Shown in pieces: positions 24,941 through 33,299 of a stretch of 52,600 bases of DNA. Positions within the stretch are counted from its first letter, which is position 1, and each line of letters begins with the position of its first letter. The translations under genes and the position numbers were made by a program. The notes under the pieces are model-generated. The model was not told where the DNA came from and searched no databases. It was given only the letters and a program-made list of their open reading frames with translations. The DNA is from an uncultured Selenomonadaceae bacterium. Its GTDB lineage: Bacteria; Bacillota; Negativicutes; Selenomonadales; Selenomonadaceae. The stretch spans positions 1 through 52,600 of the forward strand of contig CAJOHG010000009.1 of the NCBI GenBank assembly GCA_905234395.1. The letters are read 5' to 3'.

Positions 24941-27357
24941 AAATATCGCACTTCATCTCTTAAAAAGCCCAATTCATATATCTGACTCTTATCAGGATGT
25001 TCGTCATCGTGAATTTTATCGGATAAAGCTTTAAACGCAACTTTGAAAGCCGATAAATCTATCGAAACGCCTAAACTCATGCGAATTTGATACCAGCCCG
25101 CGTCCCAATTCTCTATTTTCCAATGCGCAACGTCCAATTTGTTCAGCTCCGCGTAAAATTTTTTGTAAATCGTTCGTGCCGAATTCAATATCGACTTTGC
25201 CGCCGCCGACAACTCGTCGCGGTGATTTTTTATCCACAGTGCCGCAAATCTGTCTTCTGTCGCCGTTTCAAGTTGCATTGCCATCGATAACGACGAACAT
25301 TCCCAAGCGCGCACTTCCGACAATAAAAACGGATAGAAATTGTTGAGTATCTGATAGATTTCGCCTTCGTATTCCACGTTGCGCAAGCTCGCTGTTTGAT
25401 TCGACGGCGCGAACAAGCTCCAGATTACCGCGTCGCAAATGAATTCCCGTGAAAGTTCTTTTGTCGGTTGCATGAATTGATCGCGGTCGTTGAGCCACGT
25501 CGCCTTTGGAAGTCGTCGCACCATGTGAATTATCATTGCCGATTCAAAATTTTCCGCCGTGATTGACATTGCGCCTGCGCTTACATATGGCGCAGATAAT
25601 AACGTTGCTCGATTTTGATGCATGAAGTCATTACCGTTGCACATTAACGACGCCAAAAAATTTTCTGCAACTCTGTCGCGGCGGTCTTTATTTGTACGAT
25701 TGACATTGAGCGCACTTGACAACGGCGGAAATTTTTTCACGGCAGGCGGTCGTTCAATCCATTTGCTTAAAAATTCTTCACGCTGTGCAGGTTTAAAAGT
25801 CTTCGTCGCAATTTTTTCGATAGCCGCGTCGTAAACGTCCAAAGAAATTTCTTGCTCGTGAAGTGAAATTTTCTCGCCGAGATTCCAAATTAAAAAGCCG
25901 ACGGGAAATTTTTCTTTGCAACCGTCAAAATTTTGAGAGCTGAAAGTAAAGCCGCGTTCAAATTTATACGCGAAGACTTTATCGCGAAATTTTTGGTCGT
26001 TGTTCGAGTTGATGTATTTGATTTTTGAAAACATACAGAGCCACGCTTGCCGCGCAGAAAAATCTTTGCTGATTCGGTAAATGAATTGCGTTGTTAATTC
26101 TCTGCTAACTTCGCCGAGCTTTTCAGCCGTCATGAGCTTGCGAATTGCAGTATCAGCGACGCCGTCTTTATTTACGTTAGACTTGTCGCGCTCGTAATTG
26201 TTCGCTGTGGCGTAAGGCGGATTGATGAAGATAATCCATTTGATATTCGGGTCGGCTAAATCTTGTCGGAGCTTTTCGGGCAGTTTCGATTCGTCGTCGT
26301 TGAGAAAATCGTATTGGAAAATGGTCGCGTCGCCGAAAATTTGCTTGCAATAGTTCGCCTCGTCGTCAATGAGCGTGGAAATGTAGCAATTTCTAATCAC
26401 GTCCGGCGGAATGGCGAATTCAAGGTTGCCTGTGCCCGCCGCCATATCCCAAATCCGAAAATTTTTGTCCAATTTCACGGTGCGAGCAATGTACTCAAAA
26501 GCTTTTCGCGCAAAATCAATCGGCGTGTAGAATTCGCCGGTGCGCCGCCGCAAATTAATTTCGGTCATAACGTCCATCTTCGTGCGAATGGAAATAATTT
26601 CGTGCGCGGAAGAAATTTTCTCGTAAGTGTTCCAAAAATAATTGTAAGCGTCGGGATTGATGAGTTTCGCCATAATCCTTTCGCCGGGAAATTCAAAATA
26701 AACTTTGCCGTCGTGAATGTGCGACTTGCCCTGCTCAATGTCGATAAGAAAATATTCGGAAGGCTTGTGACCGTTGGCAACGTCCGCGCCGAAAAAACTT
26801 TGCCAATATCGGAAGACTTGATAGAAATTTTGGGCGTTAATCTGCTTTTTGACTTTGGAGTCTTTCGGTTTGCGTTTGCGAGTGTTGTTGATTAGCGTTT
26901 CAAATGCGAGGCAGTCTTTGAAGTCATGTAAATCGTAAACTCTTGCGCGAATCATCGAATCGAATTTGGAAAGGTCGGTTATGAGATTTGTAGAAGGATT
27001 TGACGGCTTCACGTCCCAATCGTAAGCGTTGCTGTTAAAAAAATCTGCAAAGAGTTCGGTTTGAAATACGGCTGCGGAATTTTTGGAAATGACACAGATA
27101 TTTTCGGACGGCGCGCAGTCATCGTCGTCAAATTTGAATCTGCGAATGTAATACAGAGCTTGAGCGACAGTCTTGGCGCGAATTTGCAAGTTATGCATGT
27201 TGTCATTAAGCTTGAACTCGTACAAAATCTGCGCGGTGTAAAGGTCAGAACGATTCTTGTTTGAAAACGACAGATCGAAATGATTCGCGAACAAATGAAC
27301 GAGCTCGGCTTCAGATTGAGCGGCTTGAATGACTTCGGAGAGATATTTTTTAGCCAT
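24937..27357 (-). CDS. Large N6-type DNA methyltransferase with putative N-terminal nuclease
   Basis: An 806-residue protein. Residues about 300-520 form an amino-methyltransferase domain with motif I DMAAGTGN (about 302-309) and motif IV NPPY (about 378-381), as in gamma-class adenine methylases. Upstream is RRRTGEFYTP, typical of type I/IIG M subunits. The N-terminus (1-70) contains LYEFKL (E47, K49) followed by an AQALYYIRR helix, resembling an (E)xK nuclease half-site. The C-terminal 280 residues may be target recognition. ATG 27357 follows GAGGTG. No separate R or S gene adjoins it, so it may be a single-chain restriction-modification enzyme or an orphan methylase. Confidence 0.8.
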   Translation of the reverse strand: MAKKYLSEVIQAAQSEAELVHLFANHFDLSFSNKNRSDLYTAQILYEFKLNDNMHNLQIRAKTVAQALYYIRRFKFDDDDCAPSENICVISKNSAAVFQTELFADFFNSNAYDWDVKPSNPSTNLITDLSKFDSMIRARVYDLHDFKDCLAFETLINNTRKRKPKDSKVKKQINAQNFYQVFRYWQSFFGADVANGHKPSEYFLIDIEQGKSHIHDGKVYFEFPGERIMAKLINPDAYNYFWNTYEKISSAHEIISIRTKMDVMTEINLRRRTGEFYTPIDFARKAFEYIARTVKLDKNFRIWDMAAGTGNLEFAIPPDVIRNCYISTLIDDEANYCKQIFGDATIFQYDFLNDDESKLPEKLRQDLADPNIKWIIFINPPYATANNYERDKSNVNKDGVADTAIRKLMTAEKLGEVSRELTTQFIYRISKDFSARQAWLCMFSKIKYINSNNDQKFRDKVFAYKFERGFTFSSQNFDGCKEKFPVGFLIWNLGEKISLHEQEISLDVYDAAIEKIATKTFKPAQREEFLSKWIERPPAVKKFPPLSSALNVNRTNKDRRDRVAENFLASLMCNGNDFMHQNRATLLSAPYVSAGAMSITAENFESAMIIHMVRRLPKATWLNDRDQFMQPTKELSREFICDAVIWSLFAPSNQTASLRNVEYEGEIYQILNNFYPFLLSEVRAWECSSLSMAMQLETATEDRFAALWIKNHRDELSAAAKSILNSARTIYKKFYAELNKLDVAHWKIENWDAGWYQIRMSLGVSIDLSAFKVAFKALSDKIHDDEHPDKSQIYELGFLRDEVRYF

Positions 27358-27373
27358 AAAGTTCACCTCTGAA

Positions 27374-27439
27374 TTAAAACGCGGCGAAAAAATTAAAGTT
27401 CATGACGAGCTGGAGCGTGTCCATTGGATGCCTCGTCAT
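27374..27439 (-). other. Possible 21-codon leader ORF with inverted repeat
   Basis: Upstream of the methylase gene a 21-codon frame (starting MTRHPMDTLQ, ending NFFAAF) begins with ATG 5 nt after GAGGTGG and stops 17 nt before the methylase start. Its beginning and middle hold a perfect 9-bp inverted repeat, CATGACGAG (27401-27409) with CTCGTCATG (27432-27440), so its own start codon lies in the stem. This could be a leader peptide or an operator controlling the methylase. Coding status is unproven. Confidence 0.35.
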
Positions 27440-27488
27440 GTTGCCACCTCGCGACGATTTTAACATAAGCACAGTTTGATTTGAAATG

Positions 27489-27517
27489 TAGACAGCTCAA
27501 AGATTTTTGTTTATAAT
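27489..27517 (+). promoter_or_regulatory. Promoter of the CBS-type pyrophosphatase gene
   Basis: TAGACA (27489-27494) and a perfect TATAAT (27512-27517) with a 17-nt spacer, about 49 nt before the ATG. Confidence 0.7.
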
Positions 27518-27565
27518 TTGCGCATTGGAATTTGTAACTTTCTGACAGTTGGAGGAGGCTTTTTA

Positions 27566-29218
27566 ATGAAAGGCGGCAATAAACCAATTTACGTCATCGG
27601 GCACCGAAATCCCGACACGGACTCGATTTGCTCGGCTATCGGCTATTCGCACCTCAAGCAGGCAAAAGGCGTCAACGCTGTCCCGGCACGTTGCGGCAAA
27701 ATCAACAACGAGACAAAATACGCGCTGGAATATTTCAAAGTCGATCAACCGTTGCTCTTGACCGATTTATATCCGCGTGTCAAAGATGTTGCGCTTGAGT
27801 GCAAAACCGTCGTCCGTCAACACGACACGCTCCGTCACCTCGGCGAAGTCATGCGCAAAAGCGAATTGCAGTCCGTGCCCGTCACCGATTCAAACGGCGA
27901 ACTCGTCGGCATTGTCACCGTCAGCGACCTTGCCAAAAGATACTTCCTTGAGCTCGGCTTGCAAAGTCTCGTTGATTTGCGCGTGCGTTATCGCGACATC
28001 ATTCAAGCGACCGATGCAAAAGTTCTGGTCAGCGGCGACGAGAACGACCTTATCGAAGGCAACATTGTTATCGCGGCGGGCAGTGCATTTTCGACAATCA
28101 GCATTCTCAACAAGAAAGATATTGTCATCGTCGGCGACAGGAGCGCGGACACGTTGCGCAAATTCCTTGAGTGCGGAATTTCTTGCCTTATCGTCACGCT
28201 CAACAGCCGTATCGACGCGGAAATTTTGGAAGAAGCTCAAAAGCGCGGCGTGTTCATTTTGTTGACGGCTTACGACGCATACACTATCGGACGTTTAATC
28301 AATCAGTGCGTGCCGATTCGCCGTATCATGAAAGAAAATCCAATCAGTTTCCGTCCGATGGATTTGCTTAGTGATATTAAAGGCGTGATGGATGAGCACC
28401 GTCACCGCAGCTATCCTGTCGTCGAAAACGGCAAACTCGTCGGTTTGGTCAGCGCAGATGAAATCATGTTGCCCGAACGCGAAAAAGTTATCCTTGTCGA
28501 CCACAACGAACGCGGGCAGGCGATTGAAGGCATTGAAGACGCGAAAATTGTTGAGATTATCGACCACCACAGACTCGGCGGCGTTCAAACGTCCGAACCG
28601 ATTTACATTCATCAAGAGCCCGTCGGTTGCACGTGTACAATCGTCGCGAACATGCATTGGCAAGAAGACATTGACATTCCGCCGTCAATCGCAGGACTTT
28701 TGTTGAGCGCGATAATTTCCGATACCGTCCTGTTCAAATCTCCGACTTGCACGCCGAAAGACAAGAAGACTGCCGAACGTCTTGCGGAAATTGCGGGCGT
28801 CAACCTCAAGGAATACGGTTTGGCGATGTTGAGAGCAGGCGCGGGCATTGGCGACAAAACTCCTGCCGAAATTGCGAAGAACGACCTCAAGGAATTCAAA
28901 ATCGGCGACTACCGCATTATCGTCAGCCAAATTTCCGTCATGGATCCGAAAGAAATTCTCGACATCGAAGGCGAACTCATTGCCTTCATGAAAGACGAAT
29001 GCGAGCGCGAAGGTTTCGACATGCATTTGCTTATGGCGACGGATATTTTGGAAGAAGCGACTTATCTGCTGTATGCCGGCTCTCCAAGGACTCTCGTCGG
29101 CGAAGCGTTCAAGAAAGATGCAAGCGGCACGCATGTTTATCTGCCCGGCGTCATGAGCCGCAAGAAACAAATCATTCCGCCGCTTAGCGAAGCCGTCAAA
29201 CGCATTAAACCGCAGTAA
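27566..29218 (+). CDS. ppaC: Manganese-dependent inorganic pyrophosphatase with CBS and DRTGG domains
   Basis: A 550-residue family II (DHH) pyrophosphatase. The N-terminal metal site is HRNPDTDS (13-20). A regulatory insert with two CBS domains flanking a DRTGG domain spans about 70-305. The DHH core resumes with VDHNERGQ (about 311) and IIDHHRLGG (about 331), and the DHHA2 domain follows. In this family the insert binds AMP/ADP (inhibit) and ATP or Ap4A (activate). It pulls biosynthetic reactions, such as GlgC in this window, forward by removing pyrophosphate. ATG 27566 follows GGAGGAGG; strong promoter and terminator suggest a single-gene unit. Confidence 0.95.
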   Translation: MKGGNKPIYVIGHRNPDTDSICSAIGYSHLKQAKGVNAVPARCGKINNETKYALEYFKVDQPLLLTDLYPRVKDVALECKTVVRQHDTLRHLGEVMRKSELQSVPVTDSNGELVGIVTVSDLAKRYFLELGLQSLVDLRVRYRDIIQATDAKVLVSGDENDLIEGNIVIAAGSAFSTISILNKKDIVIVGDRSADTLRKFLECGISCLIVTLNSRIDAEILEEAQKRGVFILLTAYDAYTIGRLINQCVPIRRIMKENPISFRPMDLLSDIKGVMDEHRHRSYPVVENGKLVGLVSADEIMLPEREKVILVDHNERGQAIEGIEDAKIVEIIDHHRLGGVQTSEPIYIHQEPVGCTCTIVANMHWQEDIDIPPSIAGLLLSAIISDTVLFKSPTCTPKDKKTAERLAEIAGVNLKEYGLAMLRAGAGIGDKTPAEIAKNDLKEFKIGDYRIIVSQISVMDPKEILDIEGELIAFMKDECEREGFDMHLLMATDILEEATYLLYAGSPRTLVGEAFKKDASGTHVYLPGVMSRKKQIIPPLSEAVKRIKPQ

Positions 29219-29242
29219 AAATTTCAGATACCGAACATTACA

Positions 29243-29273
29243 AATCCTCCGTCAAAGTGCGGAGGATTTTTTT
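29243..29273 (+). terminator. Rho-independent terminator
   Basis: AATCCTCCG pairs with CGGAGGATT (9 bp) around an 8-nt loop, followed by a T run. Confidence 0.92.
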
Positions 29274-29349
29274 GTGCGACGTGTTGAATATTTTGCCGTG
29301 CCGATTAAAATGTAACCGTAAAAATTTTTTCGCAAGGAGTGCTTTAACA

Positions 29350-29757
29350 ATGGCAGAAATTAAAAATCCCGGCGTCTTTGATGTCGGCAAACCGTTGCCC
29401 GCGCAGTTCAGCAAATATTTCATCGGGCAGGCGTATTTGAATCCTTTGACTAAAGTCGGCGGCGCAATTCACAACGTGACGTTCTCGCCCGGCTGCAGAA
29501 ATAATTGGCACATTCATCACAAAGGCGGACAAATTCTGCTCGTGACCGGCGGACGCGGTTGGTATCAAGAATTTGGCAAAGCTCCTCAAGCCCTCAAGCC
29601 CGGCGACGTTGTGAACATTGCGCCCGAAGTCAAACATTGGCACGGCGCGGCAAAAGACAGTTGGTTTTCGCACCTTGCAGTTGAAATTCCCGCCGAAGAT
29701 TCTTCCAACGAGTGGCTTGAGCCCGTCGACGATGAGCAGTACTCAAAATTGAAATAA
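29350..29757 (+). CDS. Cupin domain protein
   Basis: A 135-residue single-domain cupin. The first metal-binding motif is seen in NNWHIHHKGGQILLVTGG and the second in VKHWHGAAKDSWFSHLAV. The family is often paired with or fused to carboxymuconolactone decarboxylase-like proteins and annotated as a putative quercetin-type dioxygenase; no enzyme activity can be assigned. ATG 29350 follows CAAGGAGTG. It has a terminator on each side, so it is a single-gene unit. Confidence 0.9.
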   Translation: MAEIKNPGVFDVGKPLPAQFSKYFIGQAYLNPLTKVGGAIHNVTFSPGCRNNWHIHHKGGQILLVTGGRGWYQEFGKAPQALKPGDVVNIAPEVKHWHGAAKDSWFSHLAVEIPAEDSSNEWLEPVDDEQYSKLK

Positions 29758-29774
29758 GCGGCAACTTTTTTGCG

Positions 29775-29803
29775 TCTCCGCAATTTTGGCGGAGATTTTT
29801 TTT
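29775..29803 (+). terminator. Rho-independent terminator after the cupin gene
   Basis: TCTCCGC (29775-29781) pairs with GCGGAGA (29789-29795), followed by eight T. Confidence 0.92.
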
Positions 29804-29808
29804 ATGAG

Positions 29809-29845
29809 TTGACTGCCGGAAAAATTGTCGGCTTGCCGGTATAAT
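29809..29845 (+). promoter_or_regulatory. Putative promoter of the vsr-methyltransferase operon
   Basis: A perfect -10 TATAAT at 29840-29845 lies 19 nt before the vsr ATG. TTGACT at 29809 is too far (25 nt) for a normal spacer. A direct repeat (TGCCGG at 29815 and 29834) flanks the expected -35 position, so activation or a controller protein is possible. Confidence 0.45.
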
Positions 29846-29864
29846 TGCGCCGAGGTGAAATTTT

Positions 29865-30296
29865 ATGGACAAGCTCACGCCCGAACAGCGACGTAAAAAT
29901 ATGCAACGCGTCCGCAGCAAAGATTCGCAGATTGAATTGAAATTGCGGCGGGCATTGTGGCACGCGGGATTTCGTTACAGGAAAAATGTTCGCTCCGTGT
30001 TCGGTTGTCCCGATGTCGTCTTTTTGCGGTTAAAAATTGCCGTCTTCTGCGACTCGGAATTTTGGCACGGTTACGATTGGGAACATCGCAAGCACGACTT
30101 CAAAAGCCGACAAGATTTTTGGATTCCGAAGATTGAACGCAACATGGCACGCGACCGCGAAGTCAACGAACATTTGACGGCGGAAGGCTGGACAGTTTTG
30201 CGATTCTTCGGACGGGAAATTAAACGCAACGTTGATGAATGCGTCCGAATTGTCGCGGAGACCGTCGCACGTCGCAAGCTGGAGATGATGCATTGA
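29865..30296 (+). CDS. vsr: Very short patch repair endonuclease Vsr
   Basis: A 143-residue T:G mismatch endonuclease of the Vsr family. It shows MQRVRSKDSQIELKLRRALW (13-32), GCPDVVF with the catalytic Asp (D50) and CDSEFWHG with His68, and the usual length. Vsr nicks at T:G mispairs formed when 5-methylcytosine deaminates and so travels with C5 methyltransferases. Here the methyltransferase start codon (TTG) overlaps the vsr stop (TTGA), indicating one operon. HpaII-family systems are known to include a V gene. ATG follows GAGGTG. Confidence 0.95.
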   Translation: MDKLTPEQRRKNMQRVRSKDSQIELKLRRALWHAGFRYRKNVRSVFGCPDVVFLRLKIAVFCDSEFWHGYDWEHRKHDFKSRQDFWIPKIERNMARDREVNEHLTAEGWTVLRFFGREIKRNVDECVRIVAETVARRKLEMMH

Positions 30297-32356
30297 AATA
30301 CAAAATGATTGATTTGTTCGCGGGCATCGGCGGAATTCGTTTGGGCTTTGAACGAGCTTTTGACGACGTTGAGACCGTCTTTGTCAGCGAGATTGATTCT
30401 TATGCACGAGCAACTTACGCGGAAAATTTTCCCGACAGTCCACAGCTTGAAGGCGACATCACCGCCATTGACGCAAAAAAAATTCCGTCGTTCGACATAT
30501 GCCTTGCGGGCTTTCCGTGTCAAGCTTTTTCAATCGCGGGTCGTCGCGCAGGTTTCGATGACGATTATCACGGCACTTGTCGCGGCACACTTTTTCTTGA
30601 CGTCGTGAGGATTTGCGATTGTCACAAGCCGAAAATTATTTTCTGCGAGAACGTCAAAGGACTTGTCAATCACGACGGCGGGCGCACTTTCAAAATAATT
30701 TGCGCGGCATTTGAGCAAATCGGCTACAAAATTTTTCACGCGGTGTTGAACAGTCGAGACTTCGGCTTGGCGCAAAATCGCGAACGAATTTATATCGTCT
30801 GCTTCCGAAACGACATCGCGCCCGAAAAATTTTCGTTCCCGACGCCGATTGATGAGCTTGCGACGATTGCCGACGTGTTGGATTGTGCGCCGATTCCGTC
30901 AAAATATTATTTGAGCGATGTTTACCTTGAAACACTGCGTCGACACCGCAAACGTCACGAGGCGGCGGGCAACGGTTTTGGTTTCATTATCCGGGACTTA
31001 AACGACATTGCAGGAGCATTGGTTTGCGGCGGCATGGGTCGCGAAAAAAATTTAATCGTCGACGAAAGAGAGCACTCAAAAATTCCGACGACAAAAATTC
31101 ACGGCGCGATTAACGATGAAAATATCCGCAAGCTCACTCCGCGCGAATGGGCAAGACTTCAAGGCTTTCCCGAAAATTTCCGGCTGACGTTGAGCGACAC
31201 TCATCTTTACAAACAATTCGGCAACACGGTTTCGATTAACGTTATCGAGGAGATTGCCTGCGAGATAAGGAGCGTGCTTGAACCTATGACCGGCAACAAA
31301 GGCGAATGGAGCGAACTTTATGCCCTGCTGAAAATTTTGGCTTACGGCGCGATTGATGTTGATGTCAACGGGCAAAATCGTCGTGCACCCGTCGTGAAAG
31401 TCATTCGCGAAGACAAATCGGGCTTTCGTTGCGAATTGCGGCGTCAAAAAAGTTTCGTCGAACTTTATCGCAACGGCGACCGCGTCGAAAAAATTCCCGC
31501 CAAAAATTTTTCGTTGATGGCGTCAAGAATTCTGCACGGCATAAAAAATTATCGCGGCAGGAAAGGAGCATTTGAGATTGACGGCGCGGCAGAGCTTATG
31601 AATTTGCTCGGCTTGAAGACGCTCAAATCTCCGTCGAACAAAAAAACCGATATTGAACTGACGATTCACGACGCGCTGACGAATTTTGACACGACAAGCG
31701 GCTACTCGATTAAGTCCGAATTGGGCAACCCGCCGACGCTTTTGAATGCTTCCGGCGCGACGAATTTCCGATTCAAAGTTTTTGGCGTCGACGACGCTCT
31801 TGCCGAACGAATCAACGCCATTGACACGCCCGGCAAAGTTATCGACCGTATGAAGTTAATCGGGCGGCTTGAATTTGATTCGGTGGTCAATGAAACTTTC
31901 GCCGCGAATTTGAGAATGTTCGATACGCACATGGACAAACTTTTGGGCGAAATGCTCAAGCTTTTCTATGTCGACAGAATCAGCGATTGCGCGGAACTCG
32001 TCACGGCTCTTGAACGACGCAACATTTTGAATTTAGGCGGCACCTGTCGTTACAAGCTGAAAAAATTTTTGAGCGCGGTTGCATTGGGCTTGAAACCTGC
32101 TAAAGTTTGGAACGGACGCGACGAGGCAAGCGGCGGTTATCTTGTCGTCACGGAGCACGGTGAACTCATGATTCATCCGCTGACAAATCGCGACGACTTT
32201 GAAACTTTCCTGCTCAACAACACACGTCTTGAGACGCCCGATCCAAATCGTCACAATTTCGCAAAAATTATGGGGGGGGGGGCAAAAGTTCATCAAGCTC
32301 AACCTGCAAATACGTTTCAAATAAAATTCATCAAAGAGTTTTGCACGAAAATTTAA
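30293..32356 (+). CDS. C5-cytosine methyltransferase fused in frame to HpaII-like restriction endonuclease
   Basis: A 687-residue open frame. Residues 1-331 are a complete C5 methyltransferase: motif I DLFAGIGGIRLGFE (7-20), PC of motif IV in GFPCQAFS (C76), ENVKGL (motif VI), a QNRERIYIV block (motif VIII) and a motif X ending FGNTVSINVIEEIACEI. There is no stop. From residue 332 (MTGNKGEWSELYALLK) the protein continues as a HpaII-type type II endonuclease of about 356 residues, the known size of R.HpaII. An ATG at 31286 with AAGGAG 13 nt upstream could also start the endonuclease separately. Recognition of CCGG is inferred from family. An 11-G run at 32272 alters the last 20-odd residues. 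TTG start overlaps vsr; ATG 30305 is an alternative. Confidence 0.88.
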   Translation: MKYKMIDLFAGIGGIRLGFERAFDDVETVFVSEIDSYARATYAENFPDSPQLEGDITAIDAKKIPSFDICLAGFPCQAFSIAGRRAGFDDDYHGTCRGTLFLDVVRICDCHKPKIIFCENVKGLVNHDGGRTFKIICAAFEQIGYKIFHAVLNSRDFGLAQNRERIYIVCFRNDIAPEKFSFPTPIDELATIADVLDCAPIPSKYYLSDVYLETLRRHRKRHEAAGNGFGFIIRDLNDIAGALVCGGMGREKNLIVDEREHSKIPTTKIHGAINDENIRKLTPREWARLQGFPENFRLTLSDTHLYKQFGNTVSINVIEEIACEIRSVLEPMTGNKGEWSELYALLKILAYGAIDVDVNGQNRRAPVVKVIREDKSGFRCELRRQKSFVELYRNGDRVEKIPAKNFSLMASRILHGIKNYRGRKGAFEIDGAAELMNLLGLKTLKSPSNKKTDIELTIHDALTNFDTTSGYSIKSELGNPPTLLNASGATNFRFKVFGVDDALAERINAIDTPGKVIDRMKLIGRLEFDSVVNETFAANLRMFDTHMDKLLGEMLKLFYVDRISDCAELVTALERRNILNLGGTCRYKLKKFLSAVALGLKPAKVWNGRDEASGGYLVVTEHGELMIHPLTNRDDFETFLLNNTRLETPDPNRHNFAKIMGGGAKVHQAQPANTFQIKFIKEFCTKI
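32272..32282 (+). repeat. Homopolymer G11 tract in the endonuclease coding region
   Basis: Eleven consecutive G within the codons for M-G-G-G-A. With 11 G the frame continues AKVHQAQPAN and stops 24 codons later. With 10 G it would read QKFIKLNLQIRFK and stop at once, giving the alternating hydrophobic strand expected at the end of this family. This is the only long G run seen in the window. Confidence 0.9.
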
Positions 32357-32402
32357 CGTTCCGTCAGCAAAATCGTGCCGTTAACCTTCGTTTTCTCTGA
32401 TT

Positions 32403-32809
32403 TTAGAATAGTTCAGCCGCCGGATATATCGCAGCGTCCACAAGCACAAATCGCCAGGTCGCAGGACATTTTTCAAACTCGTCGAACGCTGTCTTGTCCT
32501 TGAGCTTGAAAATAATTTCGCAAGCGGGCAGTTTTGGAGCTTTCCAACGTCGAGGCGTCGACTGTGCGGATAATTTTTTCGACTGTCGTCTCAACTTCAG
32601 CCGAGACTTGATTCAATCTCTGCGACATTGTCAAAAAAAATCTTAACCAGCTATTGAGTGCGCAGCGGTTATTGCGTAATCGACATAATCTTCGAGCTTG
32701 TGCCCTTTGTCAATGTAAGATTGACGCCCGTTGCCAAACAGCCGCTCTGCCGATTATCAGCACATCTGCCGACAAAAACTTTTTCATGACTTCTGCTCCT
32801 GCACAAATC
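32403..32809 (-). pseudogene. Decayed coding remnant, unassigned
   Basis: No intact frame longer than 63 codons. On the minus strand short in-frame pieces (YIDKGHKLEDYVDYAIT, then IFKLKDKTAFDEFEKC) look like remnants of protein sequence separated by stops and frameshifts. They may be the rest of the ATP-grasp relic that lies immediately upstream on the same strand, but this is weak. Confidence 0.35.
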
Positions 32810-33260
32810 AAATAGATTTTTCCGTATCAGCGTGGTTTGCAACTTTTGCCGTGTACATACGGTTGCCCATTTGCGGAACCATCATTTCGGGCATTCGTTC
32901 ACACACTTTCATTGCCGACTTGTGCTTTATGCGGCTGATTTTATCGAACTGTTCGTCCGTCGTGATATGAAAATCTGTCCGAAGTCGCGCGTCCTGCTCC
33001 GGTCAATATTCATTGTTCGATTCGAGCCGGTCAATCTTGCCGTGTTTGAACTCCGGAAACGCCACCGCTCTAAGCACCGCGTCATAATTTTCCGGTGTCG
33101 GCAAGTTAATATTCCGTCAAAGAATTTTTCGGCTCTCCGTGCGCAGATCATCAAAAGGCGTGTCGCCGATTCCCGGCAAATTAACGCCATTTTTCTTCAG
33201 GCGGTCACAGAAATTCCAATAATGCTTAGGTAACTGCGGCGATATAAATACGAATTTCAT
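32810..33260 (-). pseudogene. Broken ATP-grasp domain protein (N-terminal part)
   Basis: From an ATG at 33260 the minus strand reads MKFVFISPQLPKHYWNFCDR, then NGVNLPGIGDTPFDDL, AVAFPEFKHGKIDRLESNNEY and EQDARLRTDFHITT. This is the N-terminal part of a Firmicute ATP-grasp family commonly found beside an alpha/beta-hydrolase esterase. In-frame stops interrupt it (after RKIL, after SNNEY, after EKSI), and the ATP-binding C-terminal domain is not recognisable. Confidence 0.65.
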
Positions 33261-33299
33261 TCAACGCGTCTCCTCCAAATTGCGCAGGAAGTACAAAAT

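Noticed and set aside
27393..27587. 64-codon minus-strand frame across the methylase/pyrophosphatase gap
   Set aside because: No ribosome site; it overlaps the pyrophosphatase promoter and start; its composition is not protein-like.
24937..32356. Complete mobile element or prophage carrying the methylase and restriction genes
   Set aside because: No integrase, transposase, terminal repeats or attachment site was found. The pyrophosphatase and cupin genes between them look like ordinary chromosome.
32403..32594. 63-codon minus-strand frame as a real small gene
   Set aside because: No convincing ribosome site; it lies in a decayed region and reads like a fragment.
32810..33260. Stop-codon recoding (TGA as Trp or Sec) in the ATP-grasp relic
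   Set aside because: One TGA does fall where Trp is expected, but TAG and TAA also interrupt the region, along with frameshifts in the neighbouring relic. Decay explains it better.
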